A DNA stretch of 64,000 nt from Limosilactobacillus mucosae DSM 13345 (GCF_001436025.1 NZ_AZEQ01000006.1:40523-104522); one strand, 5' to 3'. Counted from the first letter of the stretch, positions 8,180 through 17,406 are shown. The notes: generated by a model from the letters alone, not told the origin. Numbers and translations: made by a program.

Positions 8180-9130
8180 TTACTTGGATGAATGATGGTG
8201 CTGCTTGCCGGCATTGCGACGCCGATTCTTATTGGCAGTCGGCTTGGTTTTGGCCGGGGACTTTTTGAGCTGTTCGATCGTATCAGTCGTCGGCTTGGTG
8301 GCAGCTGGCTGGGCTGGAATCGGGTCTGGCATCTTAACTGGGTGATCCTTCATTTCTTGTTTGATGTTTTCACGCAGCTTTGGTCGCCAGGCATTTACCA
8401 GCCAGGTCTGCAGAATGGCAAACAGGGCGCTGACCACAAAATACAGTCCCAATCCGGCAGAAGAAGACCAGGCAATAAACAGGATCATAACGGGGCTCAT
8501 CAGCATCGCGGCGCCCATCTGCTTGCGCTGTTCTTTAGGTACGCCGATCATGGAAAGCCACCCCTGGACCATGTAGGCCAAAAACGCCAGAATTGCCAAA
8601 ATTGCGCTTGGCTTCCCTAAAGGCATTCCCATGAACGTAGCATGATAAAGATCTGGCGAGTAGCGGATGGCTGCATACAGGGCAGCAAAGATTGGCAGCT
8701 GAATTAATAATGGCAGGCAGCCGATTCCGCCAGTCATCGAGATGTTGTTGTCACGATAGAGCTGCATCATCTGTTGGCTGACCGCGGCTTGTTCCTGTGG
8801 CGTCTTGGCGTCTTTTTGCCGCTGCTGCAGCTCACGCAGTTGCGGCTGCACCATTGCCATTTTTTCCTGCATCAGCGTTGATTTTTTCATTTGGCTCATC
8901 ATGACCGGCAAAAGAATCAAGCGGACGATCACAACGATCACGACGATTGCCCAGCCATAGTTGTTTCCCATGTGCTGAGCCAGCCAAGTCATCAGGTGCT
9001 GCATGGGTTTGGCCATGTAGTTGTAGACCCAGCCGATTGGATGTCCATGCTTGTCAGTACGTACGCAGCCGCTTAAGATCAGCAGCATGGCGCTTAAAAG
9101 CGTGGCCACGGTGAGACGTTTTTTCTTCAT
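8180..9130 (-). CDS. yidC: YidC/Oxa1-family membrane insertase (lipoprotein form)
   Basis: 316-residue membrane protein insertase. N-terminal lipoprotein signal with lipobox LSGC (Cys at about residue 22), then five membrane helices, a cytoplasmic coiled hairpin between helices one and two (MKKSTLMQEKMAMVQPQL), a SMTGGIGCLPLLIQLPIF segment and a basic C-terminal tail rich in K/R ending in a His run. The tail is typical of YidC2-type proteins that act at ribosomes. It inserts membrane proteins alone or with SecYEG. Acylphosphatase lies upstream in the same direction, 89 bases away. Confidence 0.95.
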   Translation of the reverse strand: MKKKRLTVATLLSAMLLILSGCVRTDKHGHPIGWVYNYMAKPMQHLMTWLAQHMGNNYGWAIVVIVVIVRLILLPVMMSQMKKSTLMQEKMAMVQPQLRELQQRQKDAKTPQEQAAVSQQMMQLYRDNNISMTGGIGCLPLLIQLPIFAALYAAIRYSPDLYHATFMGMPLGKPSAILAILAFLAYMVQGWLSMIGVPKEQRKQMGAAMLMSPVMILFIAWSSSAGLGLYFVVSALFAILQTWLVNAWRPKLRENIKQEMKDHPVKMPDPIPAQPAATKPTTDTIEQLKKSPAKTKPTANKNRRRNAGKQHHHSSK

Positions 9131-9219
9131 TTTAAATAGCTCATTCCTTTGACTTCAATAAATTTAACATTTTGTATCTTACCTTAAAAAGAGCTTAAAA
9201 TCTAGCAACTTCAACAAGA

Positions 9220-9492
9220 TCACTGCATTTTAAAGTCCTGCCAGTCGCTTTCAATGGCGCGTGGCTCGATCTGCATGCCGGCAACTTTGGCATATGGGTT
9301 GGGACCAGCCTGAACTTCTTTGACAAACATTTTGACCGCTGCAGCTGGACCTTGGACGTCGATCGTCACGCTGCCGTCCCATTCATTTTTGACTTGGCCG
9401 ACCAGACCGTGTTGTAAAGCCAGTTCGTGAGTAGACCAGCGGAAACCAACGCCTTGGACGCGGCCAGTAACGACAATATGATAATTAAGCAT
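9220..9492 (-). CDS. Acylphosphatase
   Basis: 90-residue acylphosphatase, which hydrolyses carboxyl-phosphate bonds such as acetyl phosphate. The active-site loop VTGRVQGVGFRW contains the phosphate-binding Arg, and the catalytic Asn is in VGQVKNEWDGSV. The start at 9492 follows GGGAGGGG; an in-frame extension to 9534 lacks a site. In many lactobacilli acyP, yidC and a TrmH-type methyltransferase are neighbours, as here, with the methyltransferase divergent. Confidence 0.92.
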   Translation of the reverse strand: MLNYHIVVTGRVQGVGFRWSTHELALQHGLVGQVKNEWDGSVTIDVQGPAAAVKMFVKEVQAGPNPYAKVAGMQIEPRAIESDWQDFKMQ

Positions 9493-9542
9493 AAAAACCC
9501 CTCCCATAAGCGGTTGACGATTATCAAGGATCATTAGGATAA

Positions 9543-9551
9543 TGGTATAAT
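9543..9551 (+). promoter_or_regulatory. Extended -10 promoter for the TrmH-type methyltransferase
   Basis: TGGTATAAT at 9543-9551 (TGn plus consensus -10), 35 bases before the start codon. A weak -35 (TATCAA at 9522-9527) lies 18 bases upstream. It is divergent from acylphosphatase. Confidence 0.65.
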
Positions 9552-9586
9552 TAAGTTAACGATAAACTGAGGTGAAAAATTAGACT

Positions 9587-10360
9587 ATGAAAGAATTAAC
9601 TTCAATTCACAATCAACGCGTCAAAAACTGGAAAAAGCTGCAGACGCGCAAGTACCGTCGGCAAACCGGCCAATACATGCTGGATGGCTGGCATCTGGTT
9701 CAAGAAGCCATTCAAAGCGGACTGACGATTCATGAGCTGATCGGCACCAAGGCAGCGCTGGCTGAACATAGTGATATTGTATCACGGGTCAACGCGGTCT
9801 ATCAGGTCACGCCTGAAATCATGCGTCATATTACAGAGACGATTACGCCCCAAGGGATCGTGGCAATCGTTGACATGCCGAATCTCAAGCGCAAGCCAGC
9901 TTTACCATTAAAGGGGGCCTGGCTGCTGCTGGATCGGGTGCAGGACCCGGGTAACGTAGGAACGATGGTCAGAACTGCTGATGCGGCCGGGTTTGCGGGA
10001 GTAGTTGCTGGCGATCGGACCGCTGACTTCTACAGCCCGAAAGTCGTCCGTTCCATGCAGGGCAGCCAGTTCCACCTGCAGCTGTTTGAAGGCGATCTAA
10101 ACAAGTGGATTGCCGATTTTAAACAGCAGCAGTCGCCAGTCTATGGCACGCAGCTTAATCCAGCCGCCAAGAATTTCCGCGATGTGCATCCTGGGACTGA
10201 TTTTGCCTTGATTATGGGCAACGAGGGTCAAGGAATGAGCGATGAGCTTTTAAAGCAGACGACGGATAATCTGTATATTCCAATGCGTGGTCAGGCAGAG
10301 TCACTCAACGTCGCAGTTTCAGCCGGCATCTTAATGTTTCAGCTGAATGCCCAAAACTAA
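9587..10360 (+). CDS. TrmH/SpoU-family 23S rRNA methyltransferase (YsgA-like)
   Basis: 257-residue SPOUT methyltransferase that uses SAM for 2'-O-ribose methylation of RNA. N-terminal substrate-binding domain to about residue 95, then the knotted domain with motif 1 LDRVQDPGNVGTMVRTADA, motif 2 MGNEGQGMS and motif 3 IPMRGQAESLNVAVSAGI. Standard for the RlmB/YsgA group; target nucleotide unknown. It has its own extended -10 promoter. Confidence 0.92.
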   Translation: MKELTSIHNQRVKNWKKLQTRKYRRQTGQYMLDGWHLVQEAIQSGLTIHELIGTKAALAEHSDIVSRVNAVYQVTPEIMRHITETITPQGIVAIVDMPNLKRKPALPLKGAWLLLDRVQDPGNVGTMVRTADAAGFAGVVAGDRTADFYSPKVVRSMQGSQFHLQLFEGDLNKWIADFKQQQSPVYGTQLNPAAKNFRDVHPGTDFALIMGNEGQGMSDELLKQTTDNLYIPMRGQAESLNVAVSAGILMFQLNAQN

Positions 10361-10488
10361 ATCCTCAGTTGTCGTCAATCCTGCTGAGTTGCTTACTATT
10401 AATACTTACATTTTATAAGAGCTTATTAATTTATTTTTAATGGCAAATCATGTATGATATTGACAAATAAAGGAAGGGGCCAGTTACT

Positions 10489-11016
10489 ATGAAAACCGAA
10501 AACGAATGGCGTCAAGACCCAGAATATGTATCCTTGGTCAAAGATCTGCTGGAACAGCCGGCCGTTAAAAGGCTTGCGCACTATAAGCAGCATCATCATT
10601 CCAATCGCCTGCAGCATTCGATTGCCGTTTCTTTCGACAGCTACAAGCTGGCAAAGAAAATGCATCTGGACTACAAGAGTACTGCTCGCGCCGGACTCTT
10701 GCATGATCTGTTTTATTATGACTGGCGAACTACCAAATTCAATCTGGGATCGCATGCCTTTATTCATCCACGGGTTGCTTTGCGCAATGCCGAAAAGATT
10801 ACACATCTGAACAAAAAAGAACGTGACATTATCTTAAAGCATATGTTTGGTGCTACGATGGCCGTGCCGCGTTATATGGAGAGTCTGATCGTGTCAATGG
10901 TCGACAACTACGAGGCCGAGCATGAATTCTTCGGCCCATTGCGCAAAAAACTGGAGCAGCAAAAAAAGGTTGTGGATTGGCATGTGACTCCTTCCAAAAA
11001 CAGTAAAAAGATTTAG
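10489..11016 (+). CDS. HD-domain protein
   Basis: 175-residue HD-superfamily protein. Putative metal ligands are the H in HHHSNRLQHSIAVSF, the HD pair in AGLLHDLFYYDW, and downstream His residues in SHAFIHPRVALRNA and LKHMFGA. Related proteins are annotated as predicted HD hydrolases in lactobacilli; no substrate is known. It starts after AAGGAAGGGG, with an extended -10 (TGTATGAT near 10451). An HxlR regulator follows after 21 bases, so the two are probably co-transcribed. Confidence 0.85.
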   Translation: MKTENEWRQDPEYVSLVKDLLEQPAVKRLAHYKQHHHSNRLQHSIAVSFDSYKLAKKMHLDYKSTARAGLLHDLFYYDWRTTKFNLGSHAFIHPRVALRNAEKITHLNKKERDIILKHMFGATMAVPRYMESLIVSMVDNYEAEHEFFGPLRKKLEQQKKVVDWHVTPSKNSKKI

Positions 11017-11037
11017 TTTTGAAGAGGGGAAGATTAC

Positions 11038-11376
11038 ATGGATCAAGTAAAGGTCAAACAAGATGATTTTACGCTGTGTCCAAAGTTCACTGAAACGTTT
11101 GCCATGCTGGGCAAAAAATGGAACGGACTGATCATTGAAGTCTTGCTGCATGAACATACACAGCGTTTCAAGGATCTGGCCGCGCACGTTGATAAATGCA
11201 GCGATCGGGTGCTTTGCGAGCGTTTAAAGGAGCTGGAAGAAGACGGGATTGTTTCACGCAATACCTATCCTGGCGAGAGTCGGGTCGATTATTCGCTGAC
11301 TGAACGAGGTCGTGATCTGGCGCCAGTTATGGAGGCCGTGCACGAATGGAGCAATCAGTGGTGCGGCAAAGACTAA
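11038..11376 (+). CDS. HxlR-family winged-helix regulator
   Basis: 112-residue HxlR/YodB-type DNA-binding protein. Signature MLGKKWNGLIIEVLL, then the helix-turn-helix CSDRVLCERLKELEEDGIV and wing with SRVDYSLTERG. A Cys at residue 14 in LCPKF occupies a position similar to the redox-sensing N-terminal Cys of YodB-type regulators; more Cys lie at about 56, 61 and near the C-terminus. Thiol or electrophile sensing is therefore possible but inferred. Start follows GAGGGGAAG. The next feature is the pheST T-box. Confidence 0.88.
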   Translation: MDQVKVKQDDFTLCPKFTETFAMLGKKWNGLIIEVLLHEHTQRFKDLAAHVDKCSDRVLCERLKELEEDGIVSRNTYPGESRVDYSLTERGRDLAPVMEAVHEWSNQWCGKD

Positions 11377-11385
11377 AATTAGGAC

Positions 11386-11414
11386 TTGACCGCGTTGCCA
11401 TGATTGCCTAAAAT
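11386..11414 (+). promoter_or_regulatory. Promoter of the pheST T-box transcript
   Basis: TTGACC at 11386-11391, 17-base spacer, TAAAAT at 11409-11414. It begins directly after the HxlR gene and precedes the T-box leader. Confidence 0.75.
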
Positions 11415-11439
11415 AGCCTTATATTTAACTAAAACGACT

Positions 11440-11660
11440 TTGATGGAAATTAGTAGCTGAACCGACGGCACCTAGGGAGAAATGATCATCGACTGCAAGT
11501 CATTTCTGCTTTCATCAGTGAATTTCACTTCCGGAGTCGGTACCTTGTATCCCGGTTGACGACCGTTATCAAGTCATTTGAGCGTATGACATTGTCATAA
11601 ACCAGGGTGGTACCGCGAACAACTCGTCCCTCGATTCGTCGAAGGACGAGTTTTTTTGTG
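11440..11660 (+). promoter_or_regulatory. T-box leader controlling pheST (Phe)
   Basis: Canonical T-box riboswitch: uncharged tRNA binds the leader and stabilises an antiterminator. Visible parts are the Stem I base pairing (CCGAC near 11461 with GTCGG near 11535), a TTC triplet followed by A at 11524-11526 as the likely specifier for Phe (another TTC is at 11529-11531), the T-box AGGGTGGTACCGCG at 11604-11617, and a terminator whose arms are 11621-11629 and 11644-11652 followed by T7. Confidence 0.95.
11621..11658 (+). terminator. Regulated terminator of the pheST T-box
   Basis: AACTCGTCC at 11621-11629 pairs perfectly with GGACGAGTT at 11644-11652, followed by T-rich sequence. It lies right after the T-box motif, so it is the competing structure to the antiterminator. 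Confidence 0.9.
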
Positions 11661-11682
11661 GCCACGCTAAGGAGGAAAATTG

Positions 11683-12729
11683 ATGGGTTTAAGAGAAAAA
11701 CTTGAAGAATTGCGTCAACAAGGTCTCAATGAAATTGCAAACAGTGATGACCTAAAGAACGTCAACGATATCCGGGTCAAGCTGCTGGGCAAAAAGGGGC
11801 CAATCACCAACGTTTTACGCGGCATGCGTGATCTGAGCGCTGAAGAACGGCCAAAAGTCGGTAAGTTTGCCAATGAGGTTCGCGATGAGCTGCAGCAGGC
11901 TTTAGAAGACAAAAAGTCCAGTCTGGAACAGGCATTGATGAATGCTAAGCTGCAAAGCGAGTCAATTGACGTGACCTTGCCGGGAACCCCGGTTGCACAA
12001 GGCCAGCCACACGTGATTCAGCAGATCATTGATCAATTGGTTGATCTGTTCATCGGGATGGGTTATGAAGTCGCAGTCGGCGATGAAGTTGAACAAGAAG
12101 AATACAACTTTGAAAAGCTGAACCTGCCCAAGGATCACCCGGCCCGCGACATGCAGGATACTTTCTACATCACGCCATCAGTTCTGATGCGGACGCAGAC
12201 TTCGCCAATGCAGGCGCGGATGATGGAAACACACGACTTTTCTAAGGGACCGCTGAAGATGATCTCGCCAGGCAAGGTCTACCGGCGCGATACTGATGAT
12301 GCCACGCACAGTCATCAGTTCCACCAAGTAGAAGGACTGGTTGTCGGTGAGCACGTAACGATGGCTGATTTGAAAGGGACGCTGGAAGTAGTTGCCCAAA
12401 ACCTGTTTGGCGATCAGCTGAAGGTTCGCTTGCGACCAAGCTACTTCCCATTTACCGAGCCGAGCGTTGAAGCCGACGTTACCTGCTTCAACTGTCTGGG
12501 CAAGGGCTGTGCAATCTGTAAGGGCAATGGCTGGATTGAAGTCTTGGGTGCCGGGATGGTTCATCCAAACGTCTTGAAGATGTCAGGCGTTGATCCTGAC
12601 GTATATGGCGGCTTTGCCTTTGGACTGGGGCCGGACCGTTTTGCCATGATTAAATACGGTGTTGAAGACATTCGTGATTTCTACCAAAACGACATGCGCT
12701 TCTTGACGCAATTTGATCAGAAAGGATAA
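11683..12729 (+). CDS. pheS: Phenylalanyl-tRNA synthetase alpha subunit
   Basis: 348 residues, class II aminoacyl-tRNA synthetase catalytic subunit, alpha2-beta2 complex with PheT. N-terminal coiled-coil tRNA-binding arm to residue 90, then motif 1 region, motif 2 ([22 protein letters not shown]) and motif 3 (GLGPDRFAM). Contains the CFNC/CAIC cysteine knuckle near residues 265-282. The ATG at 11683 has GGAGG seven bases upstream; a TTG one codon earlier is too close to the ribosome site. pheT follows after five bases. Confidence 0.97.
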   Translation: MGLREKLEELRQQGLNEIANSDDLKNVNDIRVKLLGKKGPITNVLRGMRDLSAEERPKVGKFANEVRDELQQALEDKKSSLEQALMNAKLQSESIDVTLPGTPVAQGQPHVIQQIIDQLVDLFIGMGYEVAVGDEVEQEEYNFEKLNLPKDHPARDMQDTFYITPSVLMRTQTSPMQARMMETHDFSKGPLKMISPGKVYRRDTDDATHSHQFHQVEGLVVGEHVTMADLKGTLEVVAQNLFGDQLKVRLRPSYFPFTEPSVEADVTCFNCLGKGCAICKGNGWIEVLGAGMVHPNVLKMSGVDPDVYGGFAFGLGPDRFAMIKYGVEDIRDFYQNDMRFLTQFDQKG

Positions 12730-12734
12730 TTTCA

Positions 12735-15167
12735 ATGAAAGTTTCATACCAATGGTTAAATGAATATCTGCCGCTTGAAAAGAACCAGATTGAACCCAGC
12801 GCGCTGGCTGAAAAACTGGCTCTGACCTCGGTTGACATTAATGAGGTCTACTCGCCAAGCGATGGCCTGAGCAATATCGTCGTGGGCCAGATCGAATCGG
12901 TCACGCCGCATCCAGACTCTGATCATCTCAATCTGTGCCAGGTCAAGATCAGCGAAGGAGCGGTCGTTCAAATTGTCTGTGGTGCACCCAATGTCAGTCA
13001 GGCAGCCGGTAAGAAGGTTATCGTTGCCTTAGCTGGTGCCAAGCTTAAAGACGGCACCAAGATCAAGCGCGGCAAGATTCGTGGCGAAGAATCAAACGGC
13101 ATGCTGTGTGCGCTGCAGGAAATCGGCTTTAGTGACAAAATTGCACCAAAGGCTTATGAAGAAGGCATCTGGTTCTTGCCAGACGATGCCAAGGTAGGCG
13201 ATGCCGTCTTTGGCTACCTGGGAATGGATGACACGATCATTGATACCGATCTGACGCCTAACCGGGGCGATATGCTGAGTATGTATGGCAATGTCAATGA
13301 TCTGAGCGCGATTTATGATCTGCCGAATAATTTCGTTTCACATGACGTTAAGGAAAACGGTACGCAAAAAGCTGCTGACATGCTGAAGATTACGATCCCT
13401 GATCCACAGATTGCACCAGCCTACAAAGCCCGGGTCATCAAGAACGTTAAGCTGGGCGAGAGTCCAATGTGGCTGCAGATTCGCCTGTGGAATGCGGGCA
13501 TTCGGCCAATCAACAATATCGTGGACGTTACCAACTATATCCTGCTCAAGTATGGTCAGCCAATGCACAGCTATGACTATGATCGGCTGCCAGCGCATGA
13601 GCTCAGCGTTCGCCATGCGCATGAGGGCGAAAAGTTCGTAACGCTTGATGAGGCTGAACAAACGCTGCAAAAAGAAGACATCGTGGTAACCTCAAACGAC
13701 GAGCCAGTCTGCCTGGCCGGAACGATGGGGGGACTGAATACGGCAGTCAGCGATCAGACGCAAAACGTGGTCTTAGAAGCGGCTATCTTTGACTCAGTCA
13801 TGGTTCGCAAGCAGGCTCGACGCTTAGATCTGCACAGTGAAAGCTCAATGCGTTTTGAACGAGGCATCAATCCAGAAACCGTGGAAACGGCACTGAACGA
13901 AGCAGCTTACTGGCTTCAGCAATTGGCTGACGGTGAAGTTGAACAGGGGATCGTTACTGGCAGTGAAAAACCGGTTGAATCCACGCCGATTACGATGTCT
14001 GTAAACAAGGTCAACGCCGTTTTGGGTACGGAGCTGAAGCTTGAGCAGATTGAAAACATCTTTGATCGCTTGAAGTTTGCCTACACGCAGTCAGGTGATG
14101 ATGCACTGGTCGTTAATGTTCCGGCCCGGCGCTGGGATATCAGCATTGCAGCCGATTTAAACGAAGAAATCGCGCGGCTGTATGGTTATGAAAACATTCC
14201 ATCAACTTTACCAACTATGACGCGGACGCTGGGTGGCTTAAATCCACGCCAAAAATTCTTGAAAGCTACGCGCCAATCTTTGCAAAGCATGGGGCTCAAC
14301 CAAGCTATCAGCTACTCATTGATGAATGAAAAGCAGGCTCAGCAGTTTACGATTGATCCAGCCGTTACGCCAATGCAGCTGGACTATCCAATGAGCTCTG
14401 ATCACACGACGGCTCGTGAAAGCATTATTAGTGGTCTTTTGGTTGACGTAGCCTACAATACGACTCGCCAGGTTGAAGACATCGCGCTTTACGAACAAGG
14501 TCGCGTCTTTATTCCTAAAGGCGATGAGCGTCCTGAAGAACAAGAGCACGTTGCTGGGGCCATGGCCGGCAGTCTGTTGGCTGACAGCTGGCATCTTGAG
14601 AAGCGTCCGGTTGACTTCTACCAGATCAAGGGAATTGTAGAACGCTACTTACACAACATGGCAATTGCTGGTACGATCGAATACGTAGCCGACAGCACGC
14701 GCAAGGAGATGCATCCAGGACGGACCGCCAATATTCTGCTTAATGGCAAGCTGATTGGTTTTATCGGTCAGATTCACCCACAATTTGCTAAGGACTTAAA
14801 GATTCCAGCTACCTATGTCTTTGAACTGAACTTGGAAACATTGATGGCGGCTGAAAAACTGCCAAAACAGTACCTGCACATCAGCAAGTACCCAGCCGTA
14901 ACGCGTGACATTGCCCTGTTGGTTGATGAGGACGTAACCAATGAAGAAGTTGTTGATCTGATCTATCAAAAGGGTGGTCAATATCTCAAGGACGTGCATC
15001 TGTTTGACGTTTACACGGGCGCCAAGCTGCCAGCTGGCAAAAAGTCGCTGGCCTACACGCTGACCTATCAGGCTGACGACACGACGCTGACTGAAGATCA
15101 GGTTAACGATGCCTTTGCTCGAGTAGAAAAACATCTGCAAGACGTCTTGAATGCTGAGATTCGTTAA
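12735..15167 (+). CDS. pheT: Phenylalanyl-tRNA synthetase beta subunit
   Basis: 810 residues, full length. Domains in order: EMAP/tRNA-binding domain (about 40-150), B3/B4 editing domain (about 210-390), B5 helix-turn-helix domain (about 400-480), inactive class II core, and the C-terminal anticodon-binding FDX domain (about 715-810, ISKYPAVTRDIALLVDEDV). It provides editing of mischarged Tyr and tRNA recognition. The stop is followed by a terminator at 15181-15210. Confidence 0.97.
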   Translation: MKVSYQWLNEYLPLEKNQIEPSALAEKLALTSVDINEVYSPSDGLSNIVVGQIESVTPHPDSDHLNLCQVKISEGAVVQIVCGAPNVSQAAGKKVIVALAGAKLKDGTKIKRGKIRGEESNGMLCALQEIGFSDKIAPKAYEEGIWFLPDDAKVGDAVFGYLGMDDTIIDTDLTPNRGDMLSMYGNVNDLSAIYDLPNNFVSHDVKENGTQKAADMLKITIPDPQIAPAYKARVIKNVKLGESPMWLQIRLWNAGIRPINNIVDVTNYILLKYGQPMHSYDYDRLPAHELSVRHAHEGEKFVTLDEAEQTLQKEDIVVTSNDEPVCLAGTMGGLNTAVSDQTQNVVLEAAIFDSVMVRKQARRLDLHSESSMRFERGINPETVETALNEAAYWLQQLADGEVEQGIVTGSEKPVESTPITMSVNKVNAVLGTELKLEQIENIFDRLKFAYTQSGDDALVVNVPARRWDISIAADLNEEIARLYGYENIPSTLPTMTRTLGGLNPRQKFLKATRQSLQSMGLNQAISYSLMNEKQAQQFTIDPAVTPMQLDYPMSSDHTTARESIISGLLVDVAYNTTRQVEDIALYEQGRVFIPKGDERPEEQEHVAGAMAGSLLADSWHLEKRPVDFYQIKGIVERYLHNMAIAGTIEYVADSTRKEMHPGRTANILLNGKLIGFIGQIHPQFAKDLKIPATYVFELNLETLMAAEKLPKQYLHISKYPAVTRDIALLVDEDVTNEEVVDLIYQKGGQYLKDVHLFDVYTGAKLPAGKKSLAYTLTYQADDTTLTEDQVNDAFARVEKHLQDVLNAEIR

Positions 15168-15180
15168 TTTATGACTGATT

Positions 15181-15210
15181 AGGGAACGTCAAAACTGGCG
15201 GTCCCTTTTT
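15181..15210 (+). terminator. Terminator after pheT
   Basis: AGGGAACGTC at 15181-15190 pairs with GGCGGTCCCT (one mismatch) ending near 15206, followed by T5. It closes the T-box operon just before the MltG-like gene. Confidence 0.8.
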
Positions 15211-15234
15211 GTCATTTTGTCAGAGGAATTAAAA

Positions 15235-15603
15235 ATGCCCAATTTTACCAAACAACAGCTGCGGCGCCAAAACATCGTCACCATAATTGTGATTGCTATT
15301 TTAATCATTGGCGGATTAGTGATTCATGGCTGGTTTAATCATGAGCTGCTGCCAGTTGATACTAGTGATCAAACCAAACGTGTGGTGGTGATTCCAAAGG
15401 GTACGACCGATAAACAGACCGGGTCCTTGCTAAAAAAACAAAAACTGGTACGCAATGCCTATGTGTTCGACTATTATTTGCAAACGCACAAGACGCAGGG
15501 AATTAAGGCCGGGCGCTTTTATCTAAAACGGAGTCAGTCAACGCCTCAGATTGTAGAAAAGCTGCAGCAAAAACCGACTGCAACGACAAATACCAGTGAA
15601 TAA
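15235..15603 (+). CDS. Truncated MltG-like membrane protein (N-terminal domain only)
   Basis: 122 residues. A short basic N-terminus, one membrane helix near residues 17-36, then an extracytoplasmic region whose VVVIPKGTTDKQTGSLLKKQ and AGRFYLKRSQSTPQIVEKLQ segments match the LysM-like N-terminal part of the endolytic transglycosylase MltG (YceG). The catalytic domain, with its Glu, is absent; the frame stops after a Thr-rich tail. mltG commonly lies before udk-greA in Firmicutes, so this is the positional equivalent. It may be a remnant or a regulator. The ATG at 15235 follows AGAGGA. Confidence 0.75.
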   Translation: MPNFTKQQLRRQNIVTIIVIAILIIGGLVIHGWFNHELLPVDTSDQTKRVVVIPKGTTDKQTGSLLKKQKLVRNAYVFDYYLQTHKTQGIKAGRFYLKRSQSTPQIVEKLQQKPTATTNTSE

Positions 15604-15669
15604 CCTTGTCGCTGCTATCTGGCTGCGCTATACTAAATTTTGTATTGACAAATAAAGGAGAAATTTAGC

Positions 15670-16323
15670 GTGAACAATGATGACAAACGTCCAATCATTA
15701 TTGGCGTAACGGGCGGCTCCGGCAGTGGTAAAACCACGGTCAGCCGTGCCATCTACAATCAGCTGCATGGCCAGTCCATTCAGATTATTACTCAAGATAC
15801 CTACTACAACGACCAGGCCGACATGACCATGGAGCAGCGTAAGGCCGTTAACTATGATCATCCCCTGGCTTTTGACACGGATCTGTTGGTTGAGCAGCTG
15901 GACCAATTACGGCATAATCAAGCCATTGAAATGCCGGTTTATGACTATAAGGCCTACACGCGGGCTAAGGAGACCGTGCATGTGGAACCACAAGACGTAA
16001 TTATTCTGGAAGGCATTTTGATCCTGGATGACGAGCGCCTCCGTAATCTGATGGATATCAAGGTGTATGTTGATACTGATGATGACATTCGCATCATTCG
16101 CCGTATTCAGCGTGATATGGAAGAGCGGGGTCGGTCTTTGGACTCGATTATTGGTCAGTATCTGGCAACGGTTAAGCCGATGTATCACCAATTTATCGAA
16201 CCAACCAAGCGCTATGCTGATCTGATCGTGCCAGAAGGTGGTGAGAACCAGGTCGCAATCGATCTTTTATCGACCAAGGTTCGCGATATTCTGGTTAAGC
16301 GCGGTCATACTGAACTAAAGTAA
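15670..16323 (+). CDS. udk: Uridine/cytidine kinase
   Basis: 217 residues. P-loop GGSGSGKTT near residues 14-22, substrate-binding DTYYND, the DHPLAFD segment, and EGILIL. It phosphorylates uridine and cytidine with a nucleotide triphosphate in pyrimidine salvage. The GTG start has AAAGGAG about eight bases upstream. greA follows 96 bases later in the conserved udk-greA order. Confidence 0.96.
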   Translation: MNNDDKRPIIIGVTGGSGSGKTTVSRAIYNQLHGQSIQIITQDTYYNDQADMTMEQRKAVNYDHPLAFDTDLLVEQLDQLRHNQAIEMPVYDYKAYTRAKETVHVEPQDVIILEGILILDDERLRNLMDIKVYVDTDDDIRIIRRIQRDMEERGRSLDSIIGQYLATVKPMYHQFIEPTKRYADLIVPEGGENQVAIDLLSTKVRDILVKRGHTELK

Positions 16324-16419
16324 CATTAATGATGGTTTACAATTAATGTTTAGCATGTTAACGTTGCAAAAGACGAAATTTAAAATCATTTCTAAATAAA
16401 AATCAAAGGAGTTATTGAA

Positions 16420-16896
16420 ATGGCTGAAGAAAAAAGCTACCCAATGACGGCTGAAGGTAAGCAAAAACTGGAAGAAGAACTGGAAAACCTGCGTCTGGTA
16501 CGGCGCCCAGAAGTAATCAAACGAATCAAGATTGCCCGCAGCTATGGTGACCTTTCGGAAAACTCCGAATACGAGTCAGCCAAAGACGAGCAGTCATTTG
16601 TTGAAAGCCGGATCTCACAGATCGAACACATGCTGCAGTATTCGGTGATCATCGACAACAATGACGTGGCTGCTGACGAGGTATCAATGGGTCGTCAGGT
16701 AACGTTTAAAGAACTGCCGGACGAAGAACCGGAAACCTACCAAATCGTTGGTGAATCCGAATCTGATCCGCTGAACGGCAAGATCTCAAACGAATCGCCA
16801 ATGGCTAAGGGCTTGATTGGTCACAAGGTTGGCGAAGAAGTTGAAATTGAGATTCCAAATGGCACGATGAAGGTCAAGATTTTGGAAGTTAAGTAA
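16420..16896 (+). CDS. greA: Transcription elongation factor GreA
   Basis: 158 residues, full-length. N-terminal antiparallel coiled coil (residues 1-75) with the tip acidic pair in [18 protein letters not shown], then the FKBP-like C-terminal domain with [18 protein letters not shown]. It stimulates RNA polymerase to cleave backtracked transcripts. AAAGGAG precedes the ATG. It is followed by a strong terminator. Confidence 0.97.
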   Translation: MAEEKSYPMTAEGKQKLEEELENLRLVRRPEVIKRIKIARSYGDLSENSEYESAKDEQSFVESRISQIEHMLQYSVIIDNNDVAADEVSMGRQVTFKELPDEEPETYQIVGESESDPLNGKISNESPMAKGLIGHKVGEEVEIEIPNGTMKVKILEVK

Positions 16897-16905
16897 GCTT
16901 CCAAT

Positions 16906-16942
16906 AATTCCCCGCTTCAAAAGCAAAGTGGGGAATTTTTTA
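16906..16942 (+). terminator. Terminator after greA
   Basis: AATTCCCCGCTT at 16906-16917 pairs with AAGTGGGGAATT at 16926-16937 with one mismatch-like position, followed by T-rich sequence. Confidence 0.85.
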
Positions 16943-16953
16943 TTACGTCTGTG

Positions 16954-17008
16954 TTGACAAATGTAATTATAAAGTTCAAAATGATCACGGTTAAAGATTA
17001 CAATCGTA
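16954..17008 (+). promoter_or_regulatory. Copper operon promoter with cop-box operators
   Basis: TTGACA at 16954-16959 and a weak CAAAAT at 16977-16982 (17-base spacer). GACAAATGTA at 16956-16965 matches the CopY operator consensus KACANNTGTA exactly and overlaps the -35. A second site, TACAATCGTA at 16999-17008, matches at nine of ten positions. CopY represses copper operons in lactic acid bacteria and is released by Cu(I). No copY gene is seen in this window, so the repressor would act in trans. Confidence 0.65.
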
Positions 17009-17028
17009 AACAAAAGGAGGATGAAATA

Positions 17029-17406
17029 ATGATTAAAATCTTAGTTTTATTGATTGCTGTATTATTAATTGCTGCAATTATCTGGTGGTTCTTTGGCCGT
17101 CATCAAGAAAAGGCCGTTGCGGCTGACGTTAGTGCCGACAGCCAGGATCAGAAGGTAAAAGTAGAAGTTAATGGTGGTTATTCGCCAAGTACGATTGTCT
17201 TAAAAAAAGGCGTACCGGCAGAACTGGATTTTTATCGCAAGGATCCTTCATCTTGCTTGGAACGGGTCGTCTTTCCAGATATGGGAATCAACGAAAAACT
17301 GCCACAAAATCAGCTGCACCAGATTAAAGTTGATACCAGCAAGGCTGGCGAGTATGAGTTTGCCTGTGGGATGAATATGTTTCATGGTAAGGTGATCGTA
17401 AAATGA
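17029..17406 (+). CDS. Membrane-anchored cupredoxin-domain protein
   Basis: 125 residues. One N-terminal membrane helix (residues 4-24), a short linker, then a cupredoxin-like beta domain (about 45-125). Candidate copper ligands are the Cys in SSCLERVVF and the C-terminal CGMNMFHG cluster (Cys, Met, Met, His). It is probably extracytoplasmic and hands copper to, or receives it from, the ATPase encoded immediately downstream, with which it overlaps by four bases. The start at 17029 follows AAAGGAGG; the upstream frame to 16951 lies in the promoter. Confidence 0.85.
   Translation: MIKILVLLIAVLLIAAIIWWFFGRHQEKAVAADVSADSQDQKVKVEVNGGYSPSTIVLKKGVPAELDFYRKDPSSCLERVVFPDMGINEKLPQNQLHQIKVDTSKAGEYEFACGMNMFHGKVIVK

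Noticed and set aside
8192..8620. 142-codon rightward frame opposite yidC
   Set aside because: Antisense to a well-supported YidC gene; no recognisable family.
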